A stretch of DNA of 23,057 nt, taken from positions 1 through 23,057 of the forward strand of contig CAJNOQ010002690.1 in assembly GCA_905250885.1 (NCBI GenBank). Direction: 5' to 3'. Both the position numbers and the translations under genes were made by a program. The notes under the pieces are model-generated. The model was not told where the DNA came from. It made no database searches and was given only the letters and a program-made list of their open reading frames with translations. This stretch comes from Didymodactylos carnosus (taxonomy: Eukaryota > Rotifera > Eurotatoria > Philodinida > Philodinidae). This document shows, piece after piece, positions 9,653 to 20,046 of this stretch. Position 1 is the first letter of the stretch; every line of letters begins with the position of its first letter.

Positions 9653-9855
9653 ACGAAAGTATTAGGAAAAGATATCACAGTAAGAATAGGAAAATGGAAA
9701 TAAATATATGCTCTAAAACACAAGTAAACAAACTTCTTATCACACACTTATGTTGATGTAGAGATAGATGAGCAACAAAAATTTTTGACTACAATATTGA
9801 AGGAAAAAAACCCTCGGTAACAGCGATCTGAAGAACAAAGCGGTGTCATTTCTGT

Positions 9856-10096
9856 TTAAGACATTTTATTCATGAAAATTTCTTCGATTTTATTTTTTTG
9901 ACGAAAGGAAAGGTACGGCTTTCCTTCGTCATTTTCAGTTCTTCGTTTCTCAACATAAGGAAAAACGTTCTCTTCTTTTGGTCTAAAATAAGGGTCCAGA
10001 GAATACATGTTTAATCTTGCTTTCCCATTGGTAAATGCCAAACAAAAGGGAAAATGTGAAAACGATGTCGCAGGAGTATGTTTCACATTCAGAGAT
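9856..10096 (-). CDS. probable terminal exon of an unrecognised gene
   Basis: After a strong CTTTTTCTTAG acceptor, 79 codons are open to TAA at 9856. The composition is protein-like and richer in G/C at codon level than the flanks, including NMYSLDPYFRPKEENVFPYV and a charged, lysine-rich tail ending EEIFMNKMS. The frame has no ATG near its start, which fits an internal or terminal exon. I cannot recognise a domain, nor find the preceding exons in 10100-13430. It lies 203 bp upstream of the RBR start on the same strand. It may be the tail of a gene whose earlier exons are small or distant, or a surviving gene fragment. Confidence 0.42.
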
Positions 10097-13000
10097 CTAA
10101 GAAAAAGTGAGAGAAACTAATCGAGTTTTATATAATTACATTCAGATCTTCATCTAGATCATGAATTTAAACTTTATTTTGAATAAAAACAAGGCACTGG
10201 TAATAAAAAAACCAAGCTTTTTATTTTTTATCATTCTAAACTATATAATTCCCTTACTGGAATTCCCAAGACCAATTTCTTGATACGTACGTTGCCTGTA
10301 CATGCACGGACACAGGCACGTCTCATACATTTTCAGACATGCAACTTGCAAGCCGAATGTATGTTCAGATGTATGTGAATCAAGAGACATGCATTAATCT
10401 TGCATGCCCGAGGTGGATACTGTGAATCACGCAGATTATTTGTTTTATCTAACAGCCATTGGCGAAAAAGTCTTCCGTTCGTGTATTCTTAGATGTAAAC
10501 ATTCAGCCTATAATAAGTGATACATATAGAATATGCTGTAGAGGTCGTTGTCATTTGATGATACACAGCCACAGAAAAAATAATGGGAGAGATATCTTTC
10601 CTTAATCATAACTAGATGTCTGTAGAATAAAAATTAGATCAACAGGGATATTCAGAAATGAAAAGCAGTTAATTAGTGAATTTTACTTTTATTTCTTCAC
10701 AGTTTTCATTTTTTATTTAGTGTTAATTACTTCAGTACCACACTGACAAAGACATATATGGCTCTGTCTCGGCACTTCTCACACGAGAGGGAAAAGCATC
10801 AAGTCGAAAACTTTGAAAATATCTTAAGTAAACTATAATGTTTATATAACTACTACGCTGACAAAACAAAATGGTGAATAGAAAAATGAGAGAATAGAAT
10901 GCATTCTGCCTGCTCAAACAATGCATGTGGCTTGAAGTACAGACAAAATTCATGTCTGCGGCTATCAAGCAGCATGCCTGGAACGTGCACGTATACATAG
11001 ATGTCAATCACGTCTCTGACTCGATTCGTGCATGCCTGTATAATGCATGAGGTGGATACTGTGAATCAAACATGCCCGAATTGTAAAAATGGACTGGTCT
11101 TGAGTGGGAAGGAAGGGTTCTTAGAAAAAAATATAGTCTGATTGTACCGGCTGTTTCTCTTGGTCGTCAAATCGGCCAATAGAGAAATAGAAAAAGCGAT
11201 GTCACAAATGAACGATAGATTTAGACATAAAAGAAGATAGACAAAGAAAAGAAAAAGAATATATTCTTTTTATTATATATATTATTTACTAACGAGTGAA
11301 TGTTGTGTGAGGATTAATGTTATTCTCGATTGCAAATCGCAAATAAGATCCTATTTGAGTAGTCTATAATACTACCAGTTAGGATGTTTGTCTACTTTTC
11401 TTTAGACGCTGAAGTTATGTGTATTAAATAGTGGAGATTTATATGGGTATCATAAAAAAAAGACAATAAATATCTAGAAAAAATCCTTAGTGAAATGTCA
11501 AAATCATTAATTTTGAAATTAATTGCCGTAAAGGATTCAGTATTAATATACAGCTTAGATAAAATTAGAAAAAAATAGGCATATAACTTATACAGCTTTT
11601 AAAGTTCAAGGTATCCTGTCAATTTATTCGCTCTGTTTTTCCCGAAAACTTTCTTTCATCTAATGAATTGATTTGCCAAAAAGTTTGTACTCTTAAAAAA
11701 AATCTGTAAATGATTGCATCAGTAATCATACACGGGGATACAGACCATAATAGTTACCGAGCATTAAATTATGCACTGATATAGTTTGATCTGTTTACTG
11801 ATAATTTGTATATAATACTGAGGAAATTATATTGAGCGTTTGCAAAAAAATACCTAGTATCTAATTTGTTCCCTAAGTAGATGATGTAGATGAATATCAT
11901 GTAGTGTGGATACTTGTACGAAGAGTTGTGTAAGGTTTCTGAGTCGTACAAGTGCTCATTCAATACAAGTTTTCTATCCCGGGACAAACGAAAAATTCAC
12001 CTTTTGTTGTTTAATCAGTTCTTCTCTGGAAACATCGAGAACTAACTGTTTTTAAGGCAACTATAGTTGTGGAGGTTCAATGCCAAATGAAGGACGAAGA
12101 AAATACAACAGAAATTTTTTTCTAAAATCTACTCCGTGAAGGTTTTATCTCAGGCACACGAGATTCCATGCTCATGAATTGTCTCCATGCAGATGAGTTT
12201 CTTATTCACCCAGTGTGCTTGATATGAGGTCTGTGCCTGACTTTCTTATCTCATATAATGGACTTGTGTTGGTTGAAGTATGTGTATGAGAGGAAAATAT
12301 TTAAACGAATCTGAATACTTGAAGAGAGTCAAGCTTAAAGCCAATTATATGAAATTCTTAAGTGCTCTGAGATAAGATTTCATGCGCATGAGTTTCTTTG
12401 ATATACGAAACTCAATTACTTGAGTCAAGAAAGTCAAGTGTATGACGTCCGAAAAAAATACTTTTTGCATGAAGAAAATGTCTCCGCGTTATGAGACTGT
12501 TACTCAAGAGATTCAGGAAGTCATGAGCTGGAGAAAAACAGCTTCAATAGGGCACTATTCATAACGTAGTAATTTTTTTATCGAAACTAAATGGGTTTTT
12601 TAGTAACAGAGTCACAAGGCTTTTATTACTTAGAAATGTAACAAAAATTGAACATCTGGCAACGGATCCAGCAGATATTTTTTCTGTTCGAATAACCTGC
12701 ACATATACATGATTGGATTTGATCCAGTCCTTTGCCAAGTTCAACTGAAAATGTTCAATTTTTTATATTTTTGTGTAACAAAAGATCTTAAGATTCTGAT
12801 ACTAAACAAACTGTTCAGTTTCGTCGAAAAATGAGCAAGTTATGAGTGGTAGATCCTAGAATAAACGTCGTGTTGTATTTTCTTCGTCCACTATTCTATG
12901 TAAACGTCAGTAGTGGAGAGAAAATATTCTAACTTTTACATAAAGCCATATAATGCTTATATTTGAAAAGAAATGAAAAACCTGTGCCAAAAAAATTACA

Positions 13001-13432
13001 ACATCGAGGGAAAACGACTCAGTAATATTTTAAAAACTTAACCGCACTTTGACGGTTTGTACCTCTTGATGTTATAAAGTGTTAATTTGATGTTTGCGCT
13101 CTTCCTTTCTCTAAAGAGCTAAGAAAATTCCAAAACAAAACATTGAAAAGACATATTTGAGAACACAAAAAACTTAGAAAACTTATAACTGTTGATAAAA
13201 AGACTTTTGAGAGTTGGGACGACTTCCATTTTATAAGACAGTGGCTTTATGTAAAACGATATTAAGCTATACTTTATGGTTTTTTATATATCCGAGCAAC
13301 AAAAGAGTGCAAGGACCCTTTAAAGAAAAATTAAAAAATAGTCAGATGAATTATTTTCTGTTCCGAAACATCGATATAATACAGTTTAGTTTGAGTCTTA
13401 CATCGAAATTATCGAAATTATAGTACACGCTT
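10097..13432. other. long gene-free stretch with degenerate repeats
   Basis: No supported coding exon is visible in about 3.3 kb. It contains the GCATG-rich repeat block at 10259-11115 and a set of short inverted motifs at 12150-12240 (TCAGGCACA / TGTGCCTGA). CATGC-NN-ATGAG-type words recur at about 12167, 12188 and 12380. The rest is AT-rich sequence in which all frames are short and featureless. Confidence 0.55.
10259..11115. repeat. possible degenerate mobile element with GCATG-rich interior
   Basis: The block is bounded by a weak inverted pair: AAGACCAAT near 10270 and ACTGGTCTTGAGTGGGAAGG at 11092-11111. A 20-nt word, GAGGTGGATACTGTGAATCA, is repeated exactly in direct orientation at 10410-10429 and 11049-11068. 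GCATGCCTG occurs at about 10972 and 11032, and CATGCCCGA at about 10403 and 11071. The local density of CATG/GCATGC words is far above that of the flanks. The boundaries are inferred and no target duplication was found. Confidence 0.4.
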
Positions 13433-13714
13433 TTACTTCTGTCTGTAACTATTTGAATTATTTGGCATGTGTTGTATTTGTCGTGTCAATTCATCATCAG
13501 CATTTTCTTGTGATGACAGCCACAACTGTGTCATACACAATCGATCATTTCCAATGTCTTTCAGCCATTCAGTTACACATTGCAGACCTTCTTTTAATGC
13601 AGCCTCTGAGTTTGCTCGAAATTCAATATTACCGTTCATATTATCGTAAAGGATTGAACAATTTTTGTTTTGATATGTGCAATATATACCTATTTTAGTT
13701 AACAAAGCTCGCAT
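13433..13714 (-). CDS. unrecognised coding-like exon, 93 aa
   Basis: An open frame ends in TAA at 13433. Its downstream part reads like real protein, running from MRALLTKIGIYCTYQNKNCS through EFRANSEAALKEGLQCV to an acidic segment (ENADDELTRQIQ). The pattern of short strands plus an amphipathic helix could be a small alpha/beta domain, but I recognise none. The frame stays open upstream to 13930 with less protein-like composition. A TTTTGTCGAG sequence just before the ATG at 13714 could also be a splice acceptor. It sits directly downstream of the helicase pseudogene and may be part of the same old element or a separate gene remnant. Confidence 0.4.
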   Translation of the reverse strand: MRALLTKIGIYCTYQNKNCSILYDNMNGNIEFRANSEAALKEGLQCVTEWLKDIGNDRLCMTQLWLSSQENADDELTRQIQHMPNNSNSYRQK

Positions 13715-13941
13715 GTCCTCGACAAAAACGTAGGGCAATTCATAGAAAAAGGGGAGAAGGCAATTACCCCCCAATTGCGGTTCGCCAGTGTAAGAGAGAA
13801 AAAGCAGAAAGTAACGTTCTTGCTTCTGAGAACAAGTTCTAAAACTTGTAAATGGCAAACAGAACAGTTTTATTAAAGTAAGAAATAGACTACATGAATA
13901 AATTTTGTCTGAAAAAAAATGAGTTGTCAAAAATGTCGGAA

Positions 13942-14660
13942 TTATATTCGATAATGCTGTTCAAATTGTTTTTTGGTTTTCTCGTTTAGTGCATCTAATC
14001 TAGCCAGCTCTTGAAGTTGATATTTTGTGGGCTTCTCTTGTAATGCGGAAATGTGAAATGGTCTTCAAATAACCAGATCTTGTAGCCGTTTCACTCTGGA
14101 TAAGGGTACATAAGCAGCTGCAACTTCGGATCTGTGACCTGGAAGAAAGACCAGATCAATAACAATTTTTGGTATTGTTGTCCTTGTGCCTTGTAGGTGG
14201 TAATGGAATACGTCGATACTAGCGGAAGCTGATTTCAGGTTACTCTCAATTTTGTTTTATTTCCTTTATATTTGATTCCACATTGTTCGAGAAACGGTTT
14301 GACATCAATTTCAAATACTTTTTGGATTAATGGAATAGGTATTATCTTCGATTCTAATGTATTTAGAGGAACAATGACTTTCGATTTCTCAATCTCCACC
14401 AATGCGTATAATGGTTTTTGAATATATAAAGTATGCGTTGGAAAATTTCATCCATTATATCAGGGTTCACTTCTGCCTCTCCATAGACTAGTTTACGAAA
14501 AATGCCTCTGGTTCCATTGGATAGAGCCAATTCTGTTTCTAAATTATCTGTTAATAGAACAGGCATACCAGCTAGAAGTGGTAAATAGCCAGGCAATAAT
14601 TCTGTTCTACTGTCGGGTAACCTATCGGGGCTTTCGATCTTATCTAAGATCATCATCAGG
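13942..14660 (-). pseudogene. C-terminal part of a PIF1-family helicase, frameshifted
   Basis: Read on the minus strand, the relic starts at MMILDKIESPDRLPDSR (14656 downward), then LLPGYLPLLAGMPVLLTDN and LSNGTRGIFRKLVYGEAE. This is the PIF1/Helitron-helicase region before the last motifs. A one-base shift near 14420 moves the reading to KPLYALVEIEKSKVIVPL. Further on come STYSITTYKAQGQ (motif V-like), another shift near 14180, then DLVFLPGHRSEVAAAY and VPLSRVKRLQDLVI (motif VI). A TGA interrupts at 14065-14067, and the tail LARLDALNEKTKKQFEQ ends at TAA 13942. The Walker A and B half is absent. Such helicases occur in transposable elements and are often multicopy in invertebrate genomes. 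The lesions rule out a working protein. Bases upstream of 14625 are shared with a second, shorter copy near 20047-20266. Confidence 0.82.
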
Positions 14661-14747
14661 TGAAAACATTGAAATATATGAGTACAAAAACAATATATAG
14701 TCGACTAGTTCTCATGTAGACAAGACAATGTCTAATGTTCTTAGTTT

Positions 14748-14752
14748 TCCTG
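14748..14752. repeat. target-site duplication TCCTG, left copy
   Basis: TCCTG precedes the CACAGTG terminus and is repeated after the other terminus at 15671-15675. The empty paralogue near 20130-20145 has the pentamer once (reverse strand reads TTTTCCTGTTTAC). A 4-bp reading (CCTG) is possible only if the element ends asymmetrically with an extra T. Confidence 0.85.
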
Positions 14753-15670
14753 CACAGTGGGCATTTTTTGCTAGAGCAGGCGGACTTTAGCTTTATGAGT
14801 GAACTAAAATTTCATGAACCATTTTTTTATAGGTTTTTCATGATCCTCTTTCTAATGACATGAGAGTTCGGTTTTACAAAAAGTTTTCTAAGGAGTTTTC
14901 CAGAAATCCGGTCTATGAAAAACCCTTCAGAAAACTTTCTCAATATTTAAAAACGATGTCACTGGAAAGAGCATTGTCGAAAACCTATAAGAAACATGTT
15001 TCGAGTCGTTCAGGTTACTTTATCTTGAAATTCAAATTTTCAACACGAAATTGCTTGTGTGAATCTCAAAAAATTGGAGAATTCAATAGAATTCAAAATC
15101 GAGTGACCGAAATTAGATGAGTTATACACCATTCGATGCAGTTTTTCACGCTGATTCCGAATATGGTATTATATTTGATGAAATGTGTGTTTATAAGCGA
15201 GAAAAATTCGAAATACCTCAAAACTCCTATGGGTTTTGGAAAATCCATAAAACGCTTTTGGAACATATGCGAGATTTTGCGATTTCACCATAAATAGACT
15301 AGTTATAGAGGAACATTTTGATGTATTTAGAAGGTCTATAGGGGTTTAGTGCTTAACTGTTACTTATTCCAATTACTTTCGAAGTATAAACATTTTGCTA
15401 TCAGTAGATAGCTGAAGACATGCCGATTCTGAATATGTGCTTTGAAGTCGCGTAACAGCTGAGTGAATATAGAATCGTGATTTCGAGTATGGTAACGATA
15501 TTCACTATGGGTTTTATGTACACTGCCTTCTGCTCGAAGGATCCATTTTCAAAATAGACATTTATACACCATTCGATAGAGAATTTGAACAGCTACATTT
15601 TACACTATTTATATTTGAGAAAAGAGTTACTTCGATTTTTTGCCTAATGTCCGCCTGGATGCCCACTGTG
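14753..15670. mobile_element. 918-bp non-autonomous DNA transposon, CACAGTG termini, 5-bp TSD (Transib/RAG-like?)
   Basis: The termini are perfect inverted repeats of 12 bp (CACAGTGGGCAT), flanked by TCCTG duplications. The element is absent from the paralogous site near 20137, so its limits are exact. A second conserved terminal block, CAGGCGGAC-T/A-TTAG, starts at position 25 from the left end but at position 14 from the right end, an 11-bp offset. No transposase domain is recognisable inside. The only longer frame (86 codons, 14860-15120, plus) is basic with no known motif. Among known superfamilies, a CAC start with 5-bp duplications is characteristic of Transib and the related RAG/ProtoRAG elements. 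Chapaev-type elements also start with CAC but make 4-bp duplications. Assignment to Transib is an inference from end structure only. Confidence 0.85.
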
Positions 15671-15675
15671 TCCTG
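15671..15675. repeat. target-site duplication TCCTG, right copy
   Basis: This TCCTG directly follows the right terminus (GCCCACTGTG at 15661-15670) and pairs with 14748-14752. Removing the element and one copy recreates the uninterrupted sequence seen in the paralogous repeat at about 20137. Confidence 0.85.
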
Positions 15676-15810
15676 TTTACTTTTTTTACTGACTAGAAAA
15701 TATGCCTGGTAAAGATTAATACAAAATACCAAACAGCTACTATTCTGCAACTGTAAGAAATACTTCAGGAAAATATTTCAGGTTTTTAGAGTCTTAAACT
15801 TTTTCAGTCT

Positions 15811-15910
15811 CTGCGAAAACTTGTTTGTTGGTTCTCGAAATGTTTTCACATAGGTAACTCAACGTGCTCTACAATCTGACAGTATCAAAATATGTTCAGC
15901 TGAAAATTCA
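15811..15910 (+). repeat. dispersed repeat B, copy 1
   Basis: About 100 bp is shared in direct orientation with 21693-21792 at roughly 80% identity by eye. Landmarks are TTGTTTGTTGGTT, a TA-GTAACTC-ACGTGCTC segment, CTACAATCTG and AAAATATGTTCAGCTGAAA. The family is unknown and the element ends are not sharp. It lies close to repeat copy A. Confidence 0.75.
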
Positions 15911-15914
15911 GCCG

Positions 15915-18303
15915 CCTATCAGTTATGTCAGCTGCGCTACTGAAGTTCTAGCATTTTCAGCTGTGAAAGGGCGAAAAAAATGAAAAAATTCAATTACTTT
16001 TGAAAGAAGCACCATGGGGAGAAATCCTTTTAGGATTTTTACCAGCTCTCTATGCTCTATCGATCGACATATAAATATAAGAATCCGAGTTGGGCATGTC
16101 CAAAGGTTCCCTCGTGAGCTGAAAATGTCCGATGAAACAAAATATTTTGACATTCTGAAGGAATTATTTTATAGGAAAAAGATGACAAAATCAGTCACTA
16201 AGTAAGTGTGGCTTAGGATTGTATCCAAGAACTGCTATTATACCCATTTATAGCTAACTAACTTCTGAATAAATAAGTTTCAGAACGTGTTATGAAGTGT
16301 TCCGTGTCTGAAAGTCAATTGATTTACGGCATAAATGCCGTTTCTCGAGTTCTCTAGAGAGTCGAGTTTTTTTTCAAATATGATTTTTGATAGAAAAACT
16401 ATGAAAGGTTGCGATTTTGGCTATTTTAGCAAGATTTTGCTGTATATTATTTTTTGAAGAAGATCTGATCCAGTTTAACTCCTTAGATAGTCTTTAGATA
16501 CATTGGATCCATGCATCATGTTTTACTCGGACTTTTCTTCGAGAACATGATGCATTTGTCGCAGTAGATCCCAATGTTCACGTGTGTAGTATGAAGGATA
16601 AAATTCTGTAAATGTGTTACCAACGCTGTGAAATACCCTAATAGCGATATTTGATATGAAAAACTTTTCAAAATGCAAAGAAACTGAAAAGCTCTCAGGG
16701 TCATAGAAACTCCCAGATATTGAATACAATACACCCCTATCACTTTAGGTCGAAATCAATTTACAAGTGCAGAGAAGTATAAAAGTTTTCCTCTTAAAAA
16801 TTTAAACTAAATAAAACACTTATTGAAAAAAGGTTTATCGATCTCGAGTATTTTTAATGGATTAAGATGCGAGAAACACCTTTTTATCATTCAACTTCGT
16901 TCAGTTCTATTTGAAAACAAGTTCAACATCCTTAATTCGTTCATATTGTTCCGTTACACTTTTTTCTTATTTTCGGCAAATTTTTTATCAATCCTTCTTT
17001 TAACCATTATTATTGGCTGTTGTTATTTTCCACTATAGAAGACAACGGGAAAACGAAAATAGTGTATCGATTGCGTAATCCAGAAATGTGACTGGTTTTT
17101 TACAACCAATAATAATAGTTTATGAGAGCTGCTGTGCTTGTCACAAGCAATTAGCTGTCAAAAGTAGTGATCAGTGAGAATGATGGAAGAGCGAGTGAAC
17201 GAAAATAATAAATTCAATGAGAGAAAATATTTTGGTTTCTTATTTCTTGTGAATTATTTTATAAAACTGTAAAATTAGTACAAAAATTTAGATAGCAACA
17301 TCTAGAGAATTTCGATCGTTTAAAATTCTTTGATCAATGTTCTTAATGAAATAACAAACCAGAAGAGCATTTCATCAATGTTCTTAGCTTCATGAACGTG
17401 AGCACACATTTAATATCGTTTTTCAACCGTGATCTAAGACAATTCTACAGATGTCTCGAGTCAATGCATAACATAAGAACATGTTTCGTGAAGTTAACAT
17501 AAACTGAAGTCGAAACAAAGATCTAAATCGACTCTTTAGACTTTTTTTATGAAATACAAGGAACTAAGTCAAGTTTTAAGCGCTCACAGAGCTCCTTAAG
17601 AGTATTGTCGGAATGAACTTGAGACTTTTTCTATATCTTGAGGAAAAACAGTTAGCATGATAAAATCGAACAGTCAATATAGAAGTTATTTCTTGATACA
17701 GAGCCGTGAGTAAACTCGTCAACTGATGGATGTCCTTATAAAGAAAGATTTTTATTCTCAAAAGCGTGAAAAAATCAAAAATTTACGACGATTCTTCGAC
17801 CCAATCAATACGATGATGTTCGTTACTATGCATATGATCGAGTTTTGTGCCAAGTTAATTGACAGATCGGAGAGTGCAACTTTAATGGTTTCATCTATTA
17901 AAAAAATCTCACTTGATAACAGGCAAACTTCGTTCTAAAACAGCAAAACTGCAAAATATCACGTGCAACAATATGTTACTAAATTCTTCCAATAGATTTA
18001 TTATTCTAGTGCTGACATGCAGCTTATAAAATCGTCCAAAAATCACAACATGCTGATTTTATTATCTAATTACTCTATTTTTATTATTTTTTAATTACAT
18101 TACTATGCTAATTGTTACACAGAGAAAAAAACAGCAACAAAAAGAAAATGTTTGTACAAAAAAAATACATGCAAATACGCAGTACATACATAAATGACCG
18201 GAAATGTACAAAAAAAAAATGTCAATACCATCAAAAAAATTTCACATGCACATCACAGTGAATTAAAGAACAAAAAATATATGTATATAACATCGATTGA
18301 TAA
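15915..18303. other. gene-free stretch with small foldbacks
   Basis: No supported gene is present. A perfect 12-bp hairpin lies at 16511-16522 / 16544-16555 (ATGCATCATGTT). A weak inverted pair lies at about 17001-17023 and 17102-17122 (ATTATTATTGG and its complement). Several 60-75 codon frames occur on both strands. The best of them, 17726-17938 plus, lacks a domain, splice context or neighbours. The last ~200 bases are the presumed 3' flank of the XRCC4-like gene. Confidence 0.5.
16511..16555. repeat. perfect 12-bp-arm hairpin
   Basis: ATGCATCATGTT (16511-16522) and AACATGATGCAT (16544-16555) are exact reverse complements around a 21-base loop. There is no adjacent gene end or mobile-element boundary. 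Confidence 0.85.
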
Positions 18304-19438
18304 TTATATATATTTTTCTAATAAATCGGCAGAACTTTGTTCTAATTCGATTGATTCTGATTGAGAAGATGATGTCCGTGGTTGGTCACTGCTACAATGA
18401 AGAAAAAATGTTGAAAAAAAATCAGACAATAGTTTTCTTCTCACTCAATGGCTCTAAAGTTCAACAAATAATATTTAATAGAACGAAAAACATTTAGAGG
18501 TTTTCTATTAAAAAATTGTCTTCTGTATGTATTTCTAGACTAATAATTTATTTAATTCTTTTGTTTGTCTGTCTTTTTTACCTTGCTAATGTGTTTGACG
18601 AAAATAGTCGTCCATTAAGTGTAGTCGTTTGTGATGTACCAAGACGACGTCTAAGAAAAAGAATAGATAAAAATTTTTGCTTTTTTTTTGAAATTATCTT
18701 GAACATACCCTCTTGTTATATGCTTTGTTTGCGTTGATTGTTGAATATCACTTCCATCTTTTGTGCCAAGATCCAATGCGTCTTCATCATCATCGTGACT
18801 GACTGGTTTTCGAATAATAACTGATTCATGAGTTATACGTTCAGGTGTCTAAAATCAATATAACACTATTGTTTAAATTCATCTGTTGACAAAAATGTCC
18901 ATTTAATTTTATGAGAAACAACGTAGAATTTATATAAATTATTATTTATAATAGTTGTCACAATTACTTACGGGTGGTTGAACAATCATACCATCCTCAT
19001 CTTCTTCATCGGTCTCCGGTTTAAGTTTATAATGATCTATTTTTGCATTTTTTAATAAATTTGATCCACCTCCATCATTTGATTGATCATCGTCCGCAAA
19101 ACCAGAACCACGACTATTTTCATCTTCACCATCAGAATGAGCTAAATATATCAAATAAACATGATATAAAAAAACTTCACATTATTATCTCTCTTAATAA
19201 TTACCAAAATTTCCATTATAGCCATTTGTTTGACAATCGGCTAGTTCTTGTTTTAATTGACGAAGTTGTTCTTTTTTTTGATCTAATACCAAAATAAACT
19301 AAAAAAAATGACAAAGGATATGAGAACTATACCAGTAGTGAGTAGGATATATTATGAACAATTGAACGAACAGCAATAGCACTCTATTATAGATTAGAAA
19401 AACAATTGTACTTTAGCAGTGTATTCATCTTGCTGAGT
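18304..19438 (-). CDS. XRCC4: XRCC4-like NHEJ factor, C-terminal exons only
   Basis: Five exons (19438-19412, 19298-19205, 19141-18972, 18848-18709, 18391-18304) join with GT-AG introns in consistent phase and encode the last 172 aa. XRCC4 is the scaffold of DNA ligase IV in non-homologous end joining and forms filaments with XLF. The diagnostic part is FILVLDQKKEQLRQLKQEL at the start of the second exon here. It closely resembles the end of the XRCC4 coiled-coil stalk, where human has FILVLNEKK. After it comes an acidic, Ser/Gly/Asp-rich tail (HSDGEDENSRGSG, ETDEEDEDG), typical of the disordered phospho-rich XRCC4 C-terminus. The protein ends SSADLLEKYI, similar in style to the vertebrate SPEDLFDEI end. 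The first exon seen is only 27 nt (TQQDEYTAK). The head domain and most of the stalk, about 170 aa, are missing. No matching exon is visible up to 23057. Confidence 0.72.
19412..19438 (-). other. 27-nt micro-exon of the XRCC4-like gene
   Basis: This exon encodes TQQDEYTAK in phase 0, directly continuing into FILVLDQKK. Its acceptor is ATTTTAG and its donor is GTACAA, a weaker donor than the GTAAGT used elsewhere. The placement is supported by frame continuity and by a stalk-like composition before FILVL. It is the least certain exon of this gene. Confidence 0.55.
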
Positions 19439-20046
19439 CTAAAATAAATTGATCAACATCAAACGGTAACAGTAAAGATTTTTTTTTGTTTTACGAAAAT
19501 TCCATTTTGAATATTTGATATGGTCTACTCATTAGGAAAGAATTGTAAAAATACAATTAGCTATTATTGACAAGAATCTTCTATCAGAAAATTGTTTTCA
19601 CGTTTCTGGTAAACTATAGCATAATCGTCAACGGATGACATTCGATGCAGTAAAATATTCAATATTTCTCAAAAACAAATCGTAAAAGGAAGCAGTTGTG
19701 AACAAACTTTATTTCATGTTTTGGTCAATATTAACTTGAATAAAAACATTAACCACTATTTAACAACTAATATCGACATATATTATTGAAAATTTGAATC
19801 CATCAGTGAAATGATAAAAAATTTTGATCGCGGTAAAAATCTGAGAATGTTATCGAAGCGTCGGGGAACGATTTCACGTTTTTATTCTTACCACTCATCT
19901 CTACTCCTTTTTGGTGTTATCCTTTGATGTTATTGTTGGAGGTCGATCAGAGAGAAATTAACAGTACATCATCGCAAGGATTTCTGTTGTGTACCGATTC
20001 TGTTTTGATGTTATAAAAAAAAAATTATCTAATTCAATGTCACTCT

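Larger units (their letters stand above)
14625..15760. repeat. repeat copy A, interrupted by the 918-bp transposon
   Basis: The bases 14625-14752 and 15671-15760 together match, in reverse complement, one continuous stretch at about 20047-20266. Shared landmarks are TTTCACCTGATGATGATC, CATATATTTCAAT, TAGTCGACTATATATTG, AACATTAGACATTGTCTT, AAAAAAAGTAAACAGG and GTTGCAGAATAGTAGCT. The alignment is broken only by 14753-15670 plus one TCCTG copy. The left part runs into the start of the PIF1 helicase relic, so this repeat includes the region just 5' of that helicase. Confidence 0.88.

Noticed and set aside
9463..9747. 94-aa minus and 79-aa plus frames over the RBR first exon
   Set aside because: They are shadows of the exon encoding the two zinc fingers.
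14860..15120. 86-codon frame inside the transposon as a transposase
   Set aside because: It is short and basic with no acidic catalytic triad or known motif. The element looks non-autonomous.
14753..15670. Classical recombination-signal nonamer (ACAAAAACC) at 12 or 23 bp from the heptamer
   Set aside because: Neither end has it at those distances. The right end has only an A-rich AAAAAATCG about 22 bp from the heptamer and the left end has no match, so I claim heptamer and spacing resemblance only.
17726..17938. 70-aa plus-strand gene
   Set aside because: It starts with ATG and has plausible composition, but there is no domain, neighbour, splice site or repeat support. Chance in AT-rich DNA cannot be excluded.
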